Positions 9,189 through 17,578 of a DNA stretch of 64,000 nucleotides are shown piece after piece. Positions within the stretch are counted from its first letter, which is position 1, and every line of letters begins with the position of its first letter. The position numbers and the translations under genes were made by a program. The stretch spans positions 62,001 through 126,000 of the forward strand of contig NZ_JAJBTT010000001.1 in assembly GCF_020860705.1 (NCBI RefSeq). Direction: 5' to 3'. The notes under the pieces were generated by a model. That model saw only the letters and a list, made by a program, of their open reading frames with translations. It was not told where the DNA came from and did no database searches. This DNA comes from Akkermansia sp. (GTDB lineage: Bacteria; Verrucomicrobiota; Verrucomicrobiia; Verrucomicrobiales; Akkermansiaceae).

Positions 9189-10691
9189 TTACTGCATGGC
9201 ATTGTATGCGATGGCTCCGGCCAGAACAAGCAATGCAATGACAACCCACATGACCGTGACCGTGCGGCTGCCTGCGGGAGCGCCGGTGCCCTGGATGTGG
9301 CTGTATTTGCCCTTCAGCTTGCCTTTCTTCAGGAAGCCGTCGTAGTTGCGAGAAAGAAGAGTGGTTTCCACCTGGCGCATCATGTCAAGCAGCACGCCGA
9401 CCAGAATCAGAAGGCTGGTGCCCCCGAAGAACTGGGTAACCAGGTACGGGATGCTACCGCCGATGTTCAGCAGGGAAGGCAGGAAGTAGATCAGGGTCAG
9501 GAACGCGGACCCGGCAAAGGTCAGCCTCTGCATGGTCTGGTCCAGGAAAAGGGCGGTGGGAGGGCCGGGACGGATGCCGGGGATGTAGCCGCCGTTGCGC
9601 TTCAGGTCTTCCGCGATCTGGGAGGGCTGGAACATGGTAGCCACCCAGAAATAGGAGAAGAAGAAGATCATGAGGCCGGAAATGATGTAGTACCCGGAGG
9701 AAGCAGGGTTCATCCAGTCATTCATCTTGGTGGCGATCCACTGCAGGGTGGTATTGTAATGGGCGATCTGGGCAAAGAGCACCTGCGGCAGGGACAGGAT
9801 GGCCGTGGCAAAGATGACGGGCATCACGCCGGAGTAGTTGAGCTTGAGCGGCAGGTACTGCGTGGCTCCGTTAAACATCTTGTTGCCCATGACCCGCTTG
9901 GCATATTGCACGGGAATGCGCCGCTGGGCCTGCGTTACCGTGACAACGAGGGCCACCACGACAATCAGGAAGGCGATCAGGGCCACGAGGAGCATGGCTC
10001 CCATCGGAACGACAGCGCCGTCCTTGTACACCAGCGTTTTCCAGGCCAGGGTCACCGCACCCGGAAGGGCATGAATAATGTTGACGGAAATGATGAGGGA
10101 AACGCCGTTGCCGACACCTCGCTCCGTGATCTGGTCACCTATCCACATCAGGAACATGGTTCCCGCCACCATGATGAGCACCGTCATCAGGGCAAACTGC
10201 ATGCCGGGATCAATGACGAGCTGGCAATCCGCAGGAATGTTGAGGCCCACGGCTTTCAGGCGGTCCGGATGTTCCAGCGTGCCGACGAGGAACCAGCCCT
10301 GCACGATGGCAATGACAATGGCAATGGCGCGCGTCCATTTGGTCATCTTCTGGCGACCGCCTTCCTCCCGCACCATCTTGGCCCACTGGGGAACCACCGC
10401 GGAAAGAAGCTGAGTCATGATGGAAGCGGAGATATAGGGCATGATGCCCAGGGCAAAAATGCCGCACTGCTGCAAACCGCCGCCGGAAAAGATGGTCAGC
10501 ACGGTAGCCAGGCCTGCTCCCGGGCCGCTGGCGTTCGCAGAGGCTTCAATCACTTTCTGCAGCTCCATGACGTCAATGCCCGGAAGGGGTATCTGTACCC
10601 CCAGGCGGACGACGACGATCATCGCCAGTGTGAACAAAATCCGGTGCCTGAGCTCCGGTACTTTCATGGAGTTTGCAAATGCGGATATCAT
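9189..10691 (-). CDS. secY: Protein translocase subunit SecY
   Basis: A 500-residue multi-spanning membrane protein forming the Sec channel with SecE and SecG. Typical segments are LGVQIPLPGID near the N-terminus, the plug-region glycine-rich FSGGGLQQCGIFALGIMPYI, TERGVGNGVSLII, and RRIPVQYAKR before the cytosolic loop, then IPGIRPGPPT. About ten transmembrane helices are evident. It is longer than the E. coli protein (443 residues); the extra length appears to be in the loops around residues 130-200. It is separated from rplO by 140 bp that hold a hairpin and a TATAAT box, so it may have its own promoter. Confidence 0.96.
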   Translation of the reverse strand: MISAFANSMKVPELRHRILFTLAMIVVVRLGVQIPLPGIDVMELQKVIEASANASGPGAGLATVLTIFSGGGLQQCGIFALGIMPYISASIMTQLLSAVVPQWAKMVREEGGRQKMTKWTRAIAIVIAIVQGWFLVGTLEHPDRLKAVGLNIPADCQLVIDPGMQFALMTVLIMVAGTMFLMWIGDQITERGVGNGVSLIISVNIIHALPGAVTLAWKTLVYKDGAVVPMGAMLLVALIAFLIVVVALVVTVTQAQRRIPVQYAKRVMGNKMFNGATQYLPLKLNYSGVMPVIFATAILSLPQVLFAQIAHYNTTLQWIATKMNDWMNPASSGYYIISGLMIFFFSYFWVATMFQPSQIAEDLKRNGGYIPGIRPGPPTALFLDQTMQRLTFAGSAFLTLIYFLPSLLNIGGSIPYLVTQFFGGTSLLILVGVLLDMMRQVETTLLSRNYDGFLKKGKLKGKYSHIQGTGAPAGSRTVTVMWVVIALLVLAGAIAYNAMQ

Positions 10692-10831
10692 GGTCCTGTA
10701 TTATAAAAATTGTCGCGCAGCTTGGCTTGCCTGTCACGGCGGCTTGTACCCGGGGCATCCATGGGAACCGCAACAGTAAACACAATGATGCGAACCGGGT
10801 CAAGCTGCATGACCCGGTCCGCCAAATGTGA
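10692..10831 (-). promoter_or_regulatory. rplO-secY intergenic hairpin and -10-like box
   Basis: A perfect 9-bp stem with a 7-base loop (10794-10802 with 10810-10818) lies 14 bases past the rplO stop on the transcribed strand, without a U-run. Nearer secY, minus-strand TATAAT at 10705-10700 would place a start almost on the secY ATG. No clear -35 is visible. The hairpin may be a processing or attenuation site. Confidence 0.4.
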
Positions 10832-11290
10832 TTAGGCTTCGCTAAGCACGGTGACGGTGCCACCGGCCTGAGTCACCTTTTCGCGGGCGCTGGCGCTCAC
10901 GAAGTCCACGACCACGTTCAGGTTCTTGGTCAGGGTGCCGTTGCCGAGAAGTTTCACGGCGTCACAGGGACCTTGAACGAGCTTGGCTGCACGCAGGGTG
11001 TTTTCATCAACCGTAGCGCCGGCTTCAAACACGCGTTCGAGCTGGGAGAGGTTGACGATGAGGATTTTGTCCTGGAAGCGGGTGTTGTTGAACCCCTTCT
11101 TGGGCAGACGGCGGTGAAGAGGCATCTGGCCGCCTTCAAATCCCGGACGGATCGTGCCGCCGGAACGGGCTTTCTGGCCTTTGTTGCCTTTGCCGCAAGT
11201 CTTGCCGAGACCGGAGCTTTCCCCGTTGCCGAGGCGCTTCTTGCGGTGCTTGGCTCCGGGATTGGGCTTAATCGTATGAAGCTGTAACAT
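10832..11290 (-). CDS. rplO: 50S ribosomal protein L15 (uL15)
   Basis: A 152-residue large-subunit protein. I use ATG 11290, giving M-L-Q-L-H-T-I-K-P-N-P-G-A, rather than the frame start at 11329, because family members begin this way. The basic glycine-rich N-terminal arm shows KRLGNGESSGLGKTCGKGNKG and the conserved FEGGQMPLHRRLPKKGF. It follows rpsE with a 62-bp gap; rpmD (uL30), usually between these genes, is absent. Confidence 0.95.
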   Translation of the reverse strand: MLQLHTIKPNPGAKHRKKRLGNGESSGLGKTCGKGNKGQKARSGGTIRPGFEGGQMPLHRRLPKKGFNNTRFQDKILIVNLSQLERVFEAGATVDENTLRAAKLVQGPCDAVKLLGNGTLTKNLNVVVDFVSASAREKVTQAGGTVTVLSEA

Positions 11291-11352
11291 GTTATTTACA
11301 ATGGTTGGATTTCGTGGAGGCGGCGGCACCGGGCAGCCGCCTCCTTGTCAGG

Positions 11353-12024
11353 TTAGATGGCCTTTTCCTTCTTCTTGCCGCGGTCGGCAAGAACCTGGTC
11401 GCTCGTGCGCAGGGAAGCGAGAGCCTGCAGGGTGGCCTTCACCACGTTGGCATGGTTGGAGGAACCGAGGGATTTGGCAACGATGTCACGCACGCCTGCT
11501 GCTTCCAGCACGGCACGGATGGTGTTGCCGGCGATCAGACCGGTACCGGGGGAGGCGGGCTTCAGGAGCACCTTGCCACCGCCGAATTCGGAGTAGACTT
11601 CATGCGGAATCGTGCCGTTGGCAATGGAGACCGGACGAAGCTGGCGCTTGGCGGCTTCCGTAGCCTTGCGGATAGCGTCTGCCACTTCATTGGCCTTGCC
11701 AAAGCCGAAGCCTACACGGCCTTCCATATCGCCGCTCACGACGAGGGCGGAGAAGGAGAAGCGGCGGCCGCCCTTGACGACCTTGGCGCAACGGTTGATG
11801 AACACAACCTTTTCAGCCAGCTGGGGGCCTTCTTCCACGGGAGCTTCAGCCTGGGGGCCACGGCGGCCGTCACGGCGGGGACCACGGGGTCCGCGGCCAT
11901 TCTGACCGTCACGACGGGGTCCGCGGGGACCGCGGAAGTCGCGGCCGCCCGGTGCGGGTTGCTGCGCTTGAGCGGGAGCGGCGGCTTCCGTAGCAGGAGC
12001 AGTGTTTTCCGTTTCGTTATTCAT
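11353..12024 (-). CDS. rpsE: 30S ribosomal protein S5 (uS5) with long Arg/Gly/Pro N-terminal extension
   Basis: A 223-residue small-subunit protein; E. coli S5 is about 167. The S5 core begins near residue 66 with [10 protein letters not shown], then [29 protein letters not shown], and ends in a lysine-rich tail. Residues 1-65 are an added low-complexity arm: first acidic and alanine/proline-rich, then two copies of G-P-R-G-P-R-R-D-G with further R-R-G-P. The extension is in frame with ATG 12024, and no alternative start occurs before the core that would give a normal-length S5. An RGG-like arm could bind rRNA, mRNA or other proteins, but its role is unknown. Confidence 0.95.
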   Translation of the reverse strand: MNNETENTAPATEAAAPAQAQQPAPGGRDFRGPRGPRRDGQNGRGPRGPRRDGRRGPQAEAPVEEGPQLAEKVVFINRCAKVVKGGRRFSFSALVVSGDMEGRVGFGFGKANEVADAIRKATEAAKRQLRPVSIANGTIPHEVYSEFGGGKVLLKPASPGTGLIAGNTIRAVLEAAGVRDIVAKSLGSSNHANVVKATLQALASLRTSDQVLADRGKKKEKAI

Positions 12025-12040
12025 TTAGGGAATCTTTCAA

Positions 12041-12403
12041 TTAGAATTTCAAACCAGTTTCGCGGGCGGCATCGGCCAGGGCCTTCACCTTGCCGCAGAA
12101 CTTGAAACCACCGCGGTCGAAGACGACTTCAGTGACATTGGCGGCCTTCGCACGTTCACCAATCAGGTTGCCCACCTTGGTGGCGGAGGCGCGGTTGGCG
12201 AGCTTGGAAGGATCGGCGATGGAAGCATCGGCCGTGGAAGCGGAGCAGATGGTCTTGCCTACCGTGTCGTCGATGATCTGGGCATAGACGTGACGGTTGG
12301 AGAAATAGACAGCCAGACGGGGACGGGAAGCCGTTCCGGAGAGCTTTCTGCGGATGCGGCGGCGAACCTTGGAGCGGATGGCTTTGCGATTGATAGTACT
12401 CAT
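12041..12403 (-). CDS. rplR: 50S ribosomal protein L18 (uL18)
   Basis: A 120-residue 5S rRNA-binding protein of standard length. The basic N-terminus (RSKVRRRIRRKLSGTASRPR) is followed by LAVYFSNRHVYAQIIDD and the C-terminal VVFDRGGFKFCGKVKALADA typical of the family. It sits between rplF (35-bp gap) and rpsE (16-bp gap) in the usual spc order. Confidence 0.96.
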   Translation of the reverse strand: MSTINRKAIRSKVRRRIRRKLSGTASRPRLAVYFSNRHVYAQIIDDTVGKTICSASTADASIADPSKLANRASATKVGNLIGERAKAANVTEVVFDRGGFKFCGKVKALADAARETGLKF

Positions 12404-12438
12404 CGTGTATAAATATGTTGTAATAGTTATTACCTGAA

Positions 12439-12978
12439 TTACTTACCGACGCTCTTGCCTTCCTTGCGGCGGATAACTTCACCGGCGAAGCGCACGCCCT
12501 TGCCCTTGTAGGGTTCCGGGGGATAGTACGCACGGACTTCAGCGGCAAACTGGCCTACGACCTGCTTGTCCACGCCTTCGACCGTCACTTTCGTGTTTTC
12601 AGTCACGGTCACCTTGAGGCCTTCGGGAATCACCTGGTTGATCGGATGGGATTTGCCCAGGTTCAGGTCCAGAATGTTGCCCTTGACGGCGGCGCGGAAA
12701 CCGACGCCGACGATTTCAAGGTTCTTGACGAAGCCTTCGGAAACGCCGATGACCATATTGTTCAACAGGGAACGGTTCGTGCCGTGCAGGGCGCGAAGCT
12801 GGCGGCTTTCGCCAGCGCGGTCAACGGACAGCTGATTGCCTTCAACGGTGGCGGTGATGCCTTCCGGGAGCGTCCAGGAAAGCTTGCCTTTGGGGCCTTC
12901 CACCTGAACGGAAGAGCCGTTAACCTTTACCGTTACCTTGTCCGGCAATGTGATGGATTTTTTACCAACTCGGGACAT
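12439..12978 (-). CDS. rplF: 50S ribosomal protein L6 (uL6)
   Basis: A 179-residue protein of the base of the L7/L12 stalk. It starts M-S-R-V-G-K-K-S-I-T-L-P and ends with the family signature PPEPYKGKGVRFAGEVIRRK followed by K-E-G-K-S. Both L6 repeats are present. It lies 21 bp after rpsH on the same strand. Confidence 0.97.
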   Translation of the reverse strand: MSRVGKKSITLPDKVTVKVNGSSVQVEGPKGKLSWTLPEGITATVEGNQLSVDRAGESRQLRALHGTNRSLLNNMVIGVSEGFVKNLEIVGVGFRAAVKGNILDLNLGKSHPINQVIPEGLKVTVTENTKVTVEGVDKQVVGQFAAEVRAYYPPEPYKGKGVRFAGEVIRRKEGKSVGK

Positions 12979-12999
12979 ATGTTTAGGAAATGTTAATGG

Positions 13000-13401
13000 T
13001 TACCATACAAGGGCGAGAAGTTCGCCACCGATGCTCTGCTTGCGCGCCTGCGCACCGGTCATCACACCACGGGAGGTGGAGACGATGGCAATGCCAAGCC
13101 CACTGAGAACGCGGGGAATGTCCTCGGAAGAAACGTACTGACGGCGGCCCGGCTTGGAGCTGCGCTTTACGTCGGTAACGACCGGCTTGCCCTGGGAGGT
13201 AAACTTGGTCTTCACCTTGATTTGCTTCTTGGTGCCTTCACCGATCACTTCATAGTTCCAGATGTAGCCTTCTTCCTGCAGAATGCGGGCGATTTCCACC
13301 TTGATGTTGGAGCAGGGAGCGGTAAATTCCTCGTTGCCGGCCAGGCTGGCGTTTTTCAGGCGGGTGAGGAAGTCGGAAATGGGGTCACTTAATACGGCCA
13401 T
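13000..13401 (-). CDS. rpsH: 30S ribosomal protein S8 (uS8)
   Basis: A 133-residue small-subunit assembly protein. The start is M-A-V-L-S-D-P-I-S-D-F-L-T-R-L-K-N-A, and the C-terminal RNA-binding signature reads GLGIAIVSTSRGVMTG. In E. coli S8 represses the spc operon. The gene follows rplE by only 12 bp, leaving no room for rpsN, which normally lies between them. Confidence 0.97.
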   Translation of the reverse strand: MAVLSDPISDFLTRLKNASLAGNEEFTAPCSNIKVEIARILQEEGYIWNYEVIGEGTKKQIKVKTKFTSQGKPVVTDVKRSSKPGRRQYVSSEDIPRVLSGLGIAIVSTSRGVMTGAQARKQSIGGELLALVW

Positions 13402-13413
13402 GGTAAGAAATAG

Positions 13414-13995
13414 TTAGGCGTTAGCGGTTTGGGTTTCTTCGGCCTTCTTCGGTTCGCGCATGGGAACGCCCAGGGCGCGGAGCAGGTCGCGGCCTTCATC
13501 GTCCGTAGGAGCGGAAGTCACGAAAATGATGTCGAAGCCGATCTGACGCTTGATCTGGTCAAGTTCGATTTCGGGGAAGATGGACTGGTCGGAGATGCCG
13601 ATGGCATAGTTCCCGTTGCCGTCAAAGGACTTGTAGGGAAGACCGCGGAAGTCGCGGATGTTCGGAGCCGTCACGTTGATGAAGCGGTCCAGGAATTCCC
13701 ACATGCGGGTTCCGCGCAGCGTGACGCGGGCTCCCAGAGGTTCGCCTTCACGCACCTTGAAGTTAGCTACGCTCTTGCGGGCGAAGGTGACGGACGGCTT
13801 TTGTCCGGTGATTTTGGCAATTTCGTTGACGGCATCTTCCACGGCCTGTTTGCGGTCCGGGTGCTTGCCCATGCAGGAGGTGACAACAATCTTCTCCAGG
13901 CGGGGAATCTGATGCACGTTCTTGTATGCATGCTTCGCTTGAAGGCCGGGAACGACCTTTTCACGGTAGTATGTTTGCAGTGTTGGTGTACTCAT
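13414..13995 (-). CDS. rplE: 50S ribosomal protein L5 (uL5)
   Basis: A 193-residue 5S rRNA-contacting protein. Typical segments include PRLEKIVVTSCMG, ITGQKPSVTFARKSVANFKV, LGARVTLRG and NYAIGISDQSIFPEIE, all in family order. The C-terminus carries a short acidic tail (KKAEETQTANA) beyond the usual end. It lies 63 bp downstream of rplX. Confidence 0.97.
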   Translation of the reverse strand: MSTPTLQTYYREKVVPGLQAKHAYKNVHQIPRLEKIVVTSCMGKHPDRKQAVEDAVNEIAKITGQKPSVTFARKSVANFKVREGEPLGARVTLRGTRMWEFLDRFINVTAPNIRDFRGLPYKSFDGNGNYAIGISDQSIFPEIELDQIKRQIGFDIIFVTSAPTDDEGRDLLRALGVPMREPKKAEETQTANA

Positions 13996-14058
13996 TGTTT
14001 TAGCGGGTCAGCTCTTTATAATGATTTGATGGCTTAAGCGCAGGGTCAGGCCGGAGGC

Positions 14059-14286
14059 CTAGCCTACTTTTTTCACGTTGGAGATGTGAATCGGGCCGTT
14101 GATCTCCTGAATGCCGCCTTCCGGGTTCTGCTCGGTCGGGCGCACAGCCTTTTTCAGGGTGCGGGCGCCTTCGACGATGACAGTACCTTTGGAAGCATTC
14201 ACGGCGAGAACGGTGCCGCGCTTGCCCTTGTGGTTACGTCCGGCGATGATTTCTACTTCATCACCTTTTTTCACGTGGGTCTTCAT
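14059..14286 (-). CDS. rplX: 50S ribosomal protein L24 (uL24), first gene of the cluster
   Basis: A 75-residue protein consisting essentially of the KOW-type domain: [16 protein letters not shown], then [12 protein letters not shown] and a C-terminal [17 protein letters not shown]. It is shorter than E. coli L24 (104 residues). The gene normally upstream, rplN, is absent; the next gene upstream is nadK, 230 bp away. A promoter-like TATAAT and a leader hairpin sit in that gap, so rplX appears to open the operon. Confidence 0.94.
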
Positions 14287-14322
14287 ATATGACTATTTCT
14301 TACGCGTTTATGCGATTAAGAT

Positions 14323-14380
14323 CTGCCACCCCCTTGGTGGCAGGGCTGGAAGAGTATTATAGGATGGACCTTTTCGTCAA
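14323..14380 (-). promoter_or_regulatory. Promoter and 5'-terminal leader hairpin of the rplX operon
   Basis: On the minus strand TATAAT occupies 14361-14356. TTGACG at 14380-14375 lies only 13 bp upstream of it, but is 16 bp from an overlapping AATACT (14358-14353), so the exact -10 is uncertain. A start near 14349 would put a perfect 8-bp hairpin, CTGCCACC / GGTGGCAG (14343-14336 with 14330-14323, 5-base loop), at the very 5' end of the mRNA. It has no U-run, so it is not an obvious terminator. Confidence 0.55.
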
Positions 14381-14516
14381 GCCCGCATCCTAAAAAAATC
14401 GTTTTACCGCCCCTGCGCCAATGCGGAACGGAAAATGAAAAGCATCCCGGCATGCCAATCCCGCCAACGCGGGAACACCACTGGCGGATCCGGATTCCGG
14501 CACCTCCGGAACGGTT

Positions 14517-15389
14517 TTACTCATCGTCCGTAGGAATTTCCGCCCCCTGCCAGCGCAGCTTGGCCCTCAGAAGAGCGCCAAAGTTCTGTTTGCGGAGATG
14601 AACCAGGGACAGGGTTTCCGGCGCCTTCCGGATCATGAGGCTTTCCCCCACTTCAATGGGATAGGCGGAACGGCCGTCCAGAGAATAGACCATGGAGTCA
14701 AAGCGGCCGCGGCGCTCACGGGGCCGCAGGCGTATGGTCATGGTATCCGGAAGCACCACGGAACGGTTGGTTAAACTGTGCGGGCAGATGGGAGTGACGC
14801 ACACCACGCAGGACATGGGCCATACCAGGGGCCCCCCTGCGGAAAGGGAATACGCCGTGGAACCGGTGGGGGTGGAGACCAGAACGCCGTCCGCATGGTA
14901 GCGGTTCAGCAACTCGCCGTCAATCTCCGCATCCAGGTCCACCATCTTGCCGGACTGGGCGCGGATCAGGGAAACTTCATTCAACGCCAGCTTGCGGGGA
15001 GGAACGGCGGAGCCGTCAACCCCCATCTTGACCACCTCCAGCATGGAGCGGTCATCCGTCAGGTAGGAACCCTCCTGGAGCGCATACGCCAGCAGCGGCA
15101 GTTCCTGAACGGAACAGGTAGTCATGAATCCCAGCCGCCCCAGGTTCACCCCTGCGAGAGGCACGCGGTGCATGGCCGCCAGGGAGGAGACGGTAAGCAT
15201 GGTGCCGTCTCCCCCGAAGGTCACCAGCATGCTGCACCGGCCGATGACCTGTTCCAGGGCATCCGGGGTTTCAATGACGCAGGAACCCAGACCGTGACGG
15301 GAAAGTTCCCGGCGCATGATGCGCAGCGCTTCCCCCAGTCCCGGTTTTTCCGCCAATGCGACCAGGCCGATTACCTTGGAAGGATTCAT
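14517..15389 (-). CDS. nadK: NAD kinase
   Basis: The enzyme phosphorylates NAD to NADP in the cytoplasm. Diagnostic motifs are T-F-G-G-D-G-T-M-L, the phosphate-binding loop that follows a CSML strand, then NLGRLGFMTTC, LNEVSLIRA and the NAD-binding VSTPTGSTAYSLSAGGPLV. I choose ATG 15389, giving M-N-P-S-K-V-I-G-L-V-A and 290 residues, close to the family length. ATG 15401 or 15437 would add 4 or 16 residues, and no Shine-Dalgarno decides between them. It is divergent from the rlpA-like gene and probably monocistronic. Confidence 0.93.
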   Translation of the reverse strand: MNPSKVIGLVALAEKPGLGEALRIMRRELSRHGLGSCVIETPDALEQVIGRCSMLVTFGGDGTMLTVSSLAAMHRVPLAGVNLGRLGFMTTCSVQELPLLAYALQEGSYLTDDRSMLEVVKMGVDGSAVPPRKLALNEVSLIRAQSGKMVDLDAEIDGELLNRYHADGVLVSTPTGSTAYSLSAGGPLVWPMSCVVCVTPICPHSLTNRSVVLPDTMTIRLRPRERRGRFDSMVYSLDGRSAYPIEVGESLMIRKAPETLSLVHLRKQNFGALLRAKLRWQGAEIPTDDE

Positions 15390-15522
15390 GCGGGCAAGCA
15401 TACCGTATTTTCCCGCGCCGCTCAACTGGTAAACCACGCCCGGGGGAAGATTCCTCTCAATTGTCCTTATCCATTAAATTCCAATTCCTGTTTCTTTTTT
15501 TGTTATACAAGTTTATAAACGT

Positions 15523-16044
15523 ATGTTAAAGGTAAAAAGCGTGAAATGTCCCTTCCCTGTTCTACTGCTTTTTCTGATGCCGGCCTGCTCCACCACGGAG
15601 AAGAGCGCTCAGAAAACGGCTCCGGCCGTGCAGGCGGCAGAGGCGCGTGTAAAAAACGCGCCCTACAGGGTGCGGGGGAAAAGATATACTCCCATGAGCG
15701 TGGCGGACGCCCTGCAATATACCGAAACCGGCTATGCCTCCTGGTACGGCGGAAAAGGACGCAGCATGAAGACATCCTCCGGAGAGTACATCAATCCCCA
15801 GCGTTCCATGACGGCGGCCCACAAAACCCTGCCGATGCCGTGCAAAGTGAAAGTCACCTGCCTGGCAACCGGAAAATCCACCATCGTCAGGATCAACAAC
15901 CGCGGACCTTTCCACAGCAACCGCCTGATCGACCTCACCACGTCCGCAGCAAAACGCATCGGCCTGCACAGCCGCGGAGTATCCAAAGTCCGTCTGGAAG
16001 TCATTTCCGTGGGTGACGACCCGTATGAGGTTTTCGCCCGTTAA
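15523..16044 (+). CDS. RlpA-like double-psi beta-barrel lipoprotein
   Basis: A 173-residue exported protein with a lipobox (L-M-P-A-C, Cys22), so it is probably a lipoprotein. The C-terminal half is the RlpA double-psi beta-barrel: GYASWYGGKGRSMKTSSGE, MTAAHKTLPMPC, and RINNRGPFHSNRLIDLT. RlpA proteins bind denuded peptidoglycan at the septum, and some are lytic transglycosylases. Most family members read N-D-R-G-P; here the Asp is Asn, so enzymatic activity is uncertain. No SPOR domain is present. The nucleotidase gene follows almost immediately on the same strand. Confidence 0.85.
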   Translation: MLKVKSVKCPFPVLLLFLMPACSTTEKSAQKTAPAVQAAEARVKNAPYRVRGKRYTPMSVADALQYTETGYASWYGGKGRSMKTSSGEYINPQRSMTAAHKTLPMPCKVKVTCLATGKSTIVRINNRGPFHSNRLIDLTTSAAKRIGLHSRGVSKVRLEVISVGDDPYEVFAR

Positions 16045-16081
16045 TCCCATTTCATCATCCTCCGCATCACTTTCCCCATCC

Positions 16082-17539
16082 ATGATTCCGCCACGCATTC
16101 TCCTTGTCGGTCTGGCCTGTCTGTGCCCATTCTCCCTGGCCCAGAAGCTTAAATCAGATCCCCACAAGACGCTGATCATTATTTCCACCGGCGATATTCA
16201 CGGCAATCTGGACAAATTTCCCAAACTGGCGACTCTGGTCAAAAACTACCGCGCCAAATATCCGCACGTGCTGCTGGTTGATTCCGGGGATTATTTTACA
16301 GGCAATCCCTATGTGGACGACTGGGAAAAACAGGGAGAACCCCTTACCATCCTGATGAACAAACTGGGGTATGACATGGCGACCATCGGGAACCATGATC
16401 TGGATTACGGACAGAAAGCCTTGCGGGAGCACATAAAGGGAATGCCCGGCACCAAATTCGTCGTTACCAACGTCAATCCCTCTCCCACCCTGGAAAAGTG
16501 TTTTTCTCCTTACGCCAGCATCCCCATCAAGGGCACGCCGATTTCCGTAGGAGTCATCGGGCTGGTGGACCTGCAGACTACGGACGTCCGGAAGATGGGA
16601 GGCATTTCATGGAAACTGCCGGATGAAGATGATTACAAGGGAATCATGGACAGGTTCCGCCTCCACCACAACACCATCAATATCATCCTCAGCCACCTGG
16701 GGTACGACCACGATCTGAAAATGATGAAATATTCGCCGAATATCGACGTCATTCTGGGCGGCCATACCCATGTGACGCTTCCCGACGGCCATCTCAGAAC
16801 CGGCACGCTGCTCAGCCACACAGGTCACAGACTGAGCCATGTAGGCGTCACGGAGATCATCTTTTCCACGGAAAAACCTGCCTCCATCCTTTCCAAATCA
16901 ACGAAGGCCGTTTCCCTGAATGAAAAGATTCCCGACGACCCGGAAGTAAAGAAGATTGTCCGGCAGTTCACTGGAAATACGTTCTTCAATCAGGAAGTGG
17001 GCGTTGCCGGGGAAGACATCGCTCACGTCACCCTGGGCACCTTTTTCTGCAAGGCCATTCAGCAGGCCGCGAATGCGGACATTGCCATTTACAACCGCGG
17101 CGGCGTACGGGCCAAAAGCCACCTCCCCAAGGGTCCCATCACGATCAGGGATATTTATGAAATGGAACCTTTCCGGGATAAAATCGTCACCTGCTCCATG
17201 AGCAAGGCGGACATTGAACAACTGATCCTGACCAAATTCATGTCCCCGTCGGATGACGAAGGAGGTATTCTGGAAGTTTATTGCTGCGGTTTTTCCTACC
17301 AGATTATGGATGGCGTTACGCCAAGCATCACCAGCACCTTGAAAAATAACGTCACCTATACCGTTGCCATGGGGGATTACGTATGCAACAACTTCAAATT
17401 CCCTCAACGGGGAAATGGAAAACCGACGGGAGTAAGCGTCCGCGAAGCCTTGATTTCCTATCTGAAACAAATCAAGGAGCTTTTCAATCCTCCTCCGCCC
17501 AAACTGCCCATCATCAAAGACACGACGTTTGCCCTGTAA
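16082..17539 (+). CDS. Secreted 5'-nucleotidase/UshA-like metallophosphoesterase
   Basis: From ATG 16082 the product has 485 residues and a signal peptide ending near F-S-L-A-Q; the frame extends back to 16013, overlapping rlpA. The calcineurin-like metal site is complete: S-T-G-D-I-H-G-N, V-D-S-G-D-Y-F-T-G, T-I-G-N-H-D-L-D-Y-G, S-H-L-G-Y-D-H-D and G-G-H-T-H. The C-terminal 5'-nucleotidase domain shows NRGGVRAKSHLPKGPITIRD and the nearby EPFRDKIV. The enzyme likely dephosphorylates nucleotides in the periplasm or outside the cell, releasing nucleoside and phosphate. Confidence 0.88.
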   Translation: MIPPRILLVGLACLCPFSLAQKLKSDPHKTLIIISTGDIHGNLDKFPKLATLVKNYRAKYPHVLLVDSGDYFTGNPYVDDWEKQGEPLTILMNKLGYDMATIGNHDLDYGQKALREHIKGMPGTKFVVTNVNPSPTLEKCFSPYASIPIKGTPISVGVIGLVDLQTTDVRKMGGISWKLPDEDDYKGIMDRFRLHHNTINIILSHLGYDHDLKMMKYSPNIDVILGGHTHVTLPDGHLRTGTLLSHTGHRLSHVGVTEIIFSTEKPASILSKSTKAVSLNEKIPDDPEVKKIVRQFTGNTFFNQEVGVAGEDIAHVTLGTFFCKAIQQAANADIAIYNRGGVRAKSHLPKGPITIRDIYEMEPFRDKIVTCSMSKADIEQLILTKFMSPSDDEGGILEVYCCGFSYQIMDGVTPSITSTLKNNVTYTVAMGDYVCNNFKFPQRGNGKPTGVSVREALISYLKQIKELFNPPPPKLPIIKDTTFAL

Positions 17540-17578
17540 CCCGTACGGGCGCCACATGCCTCAGGACGGCAGGATGGA

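Noticed and set aside
11291..11352. Hidden rpmD between rpsE and rplO
   Set aside because: The 62-bp gap is too short for a 60-residue uL30 and contains no such motif.
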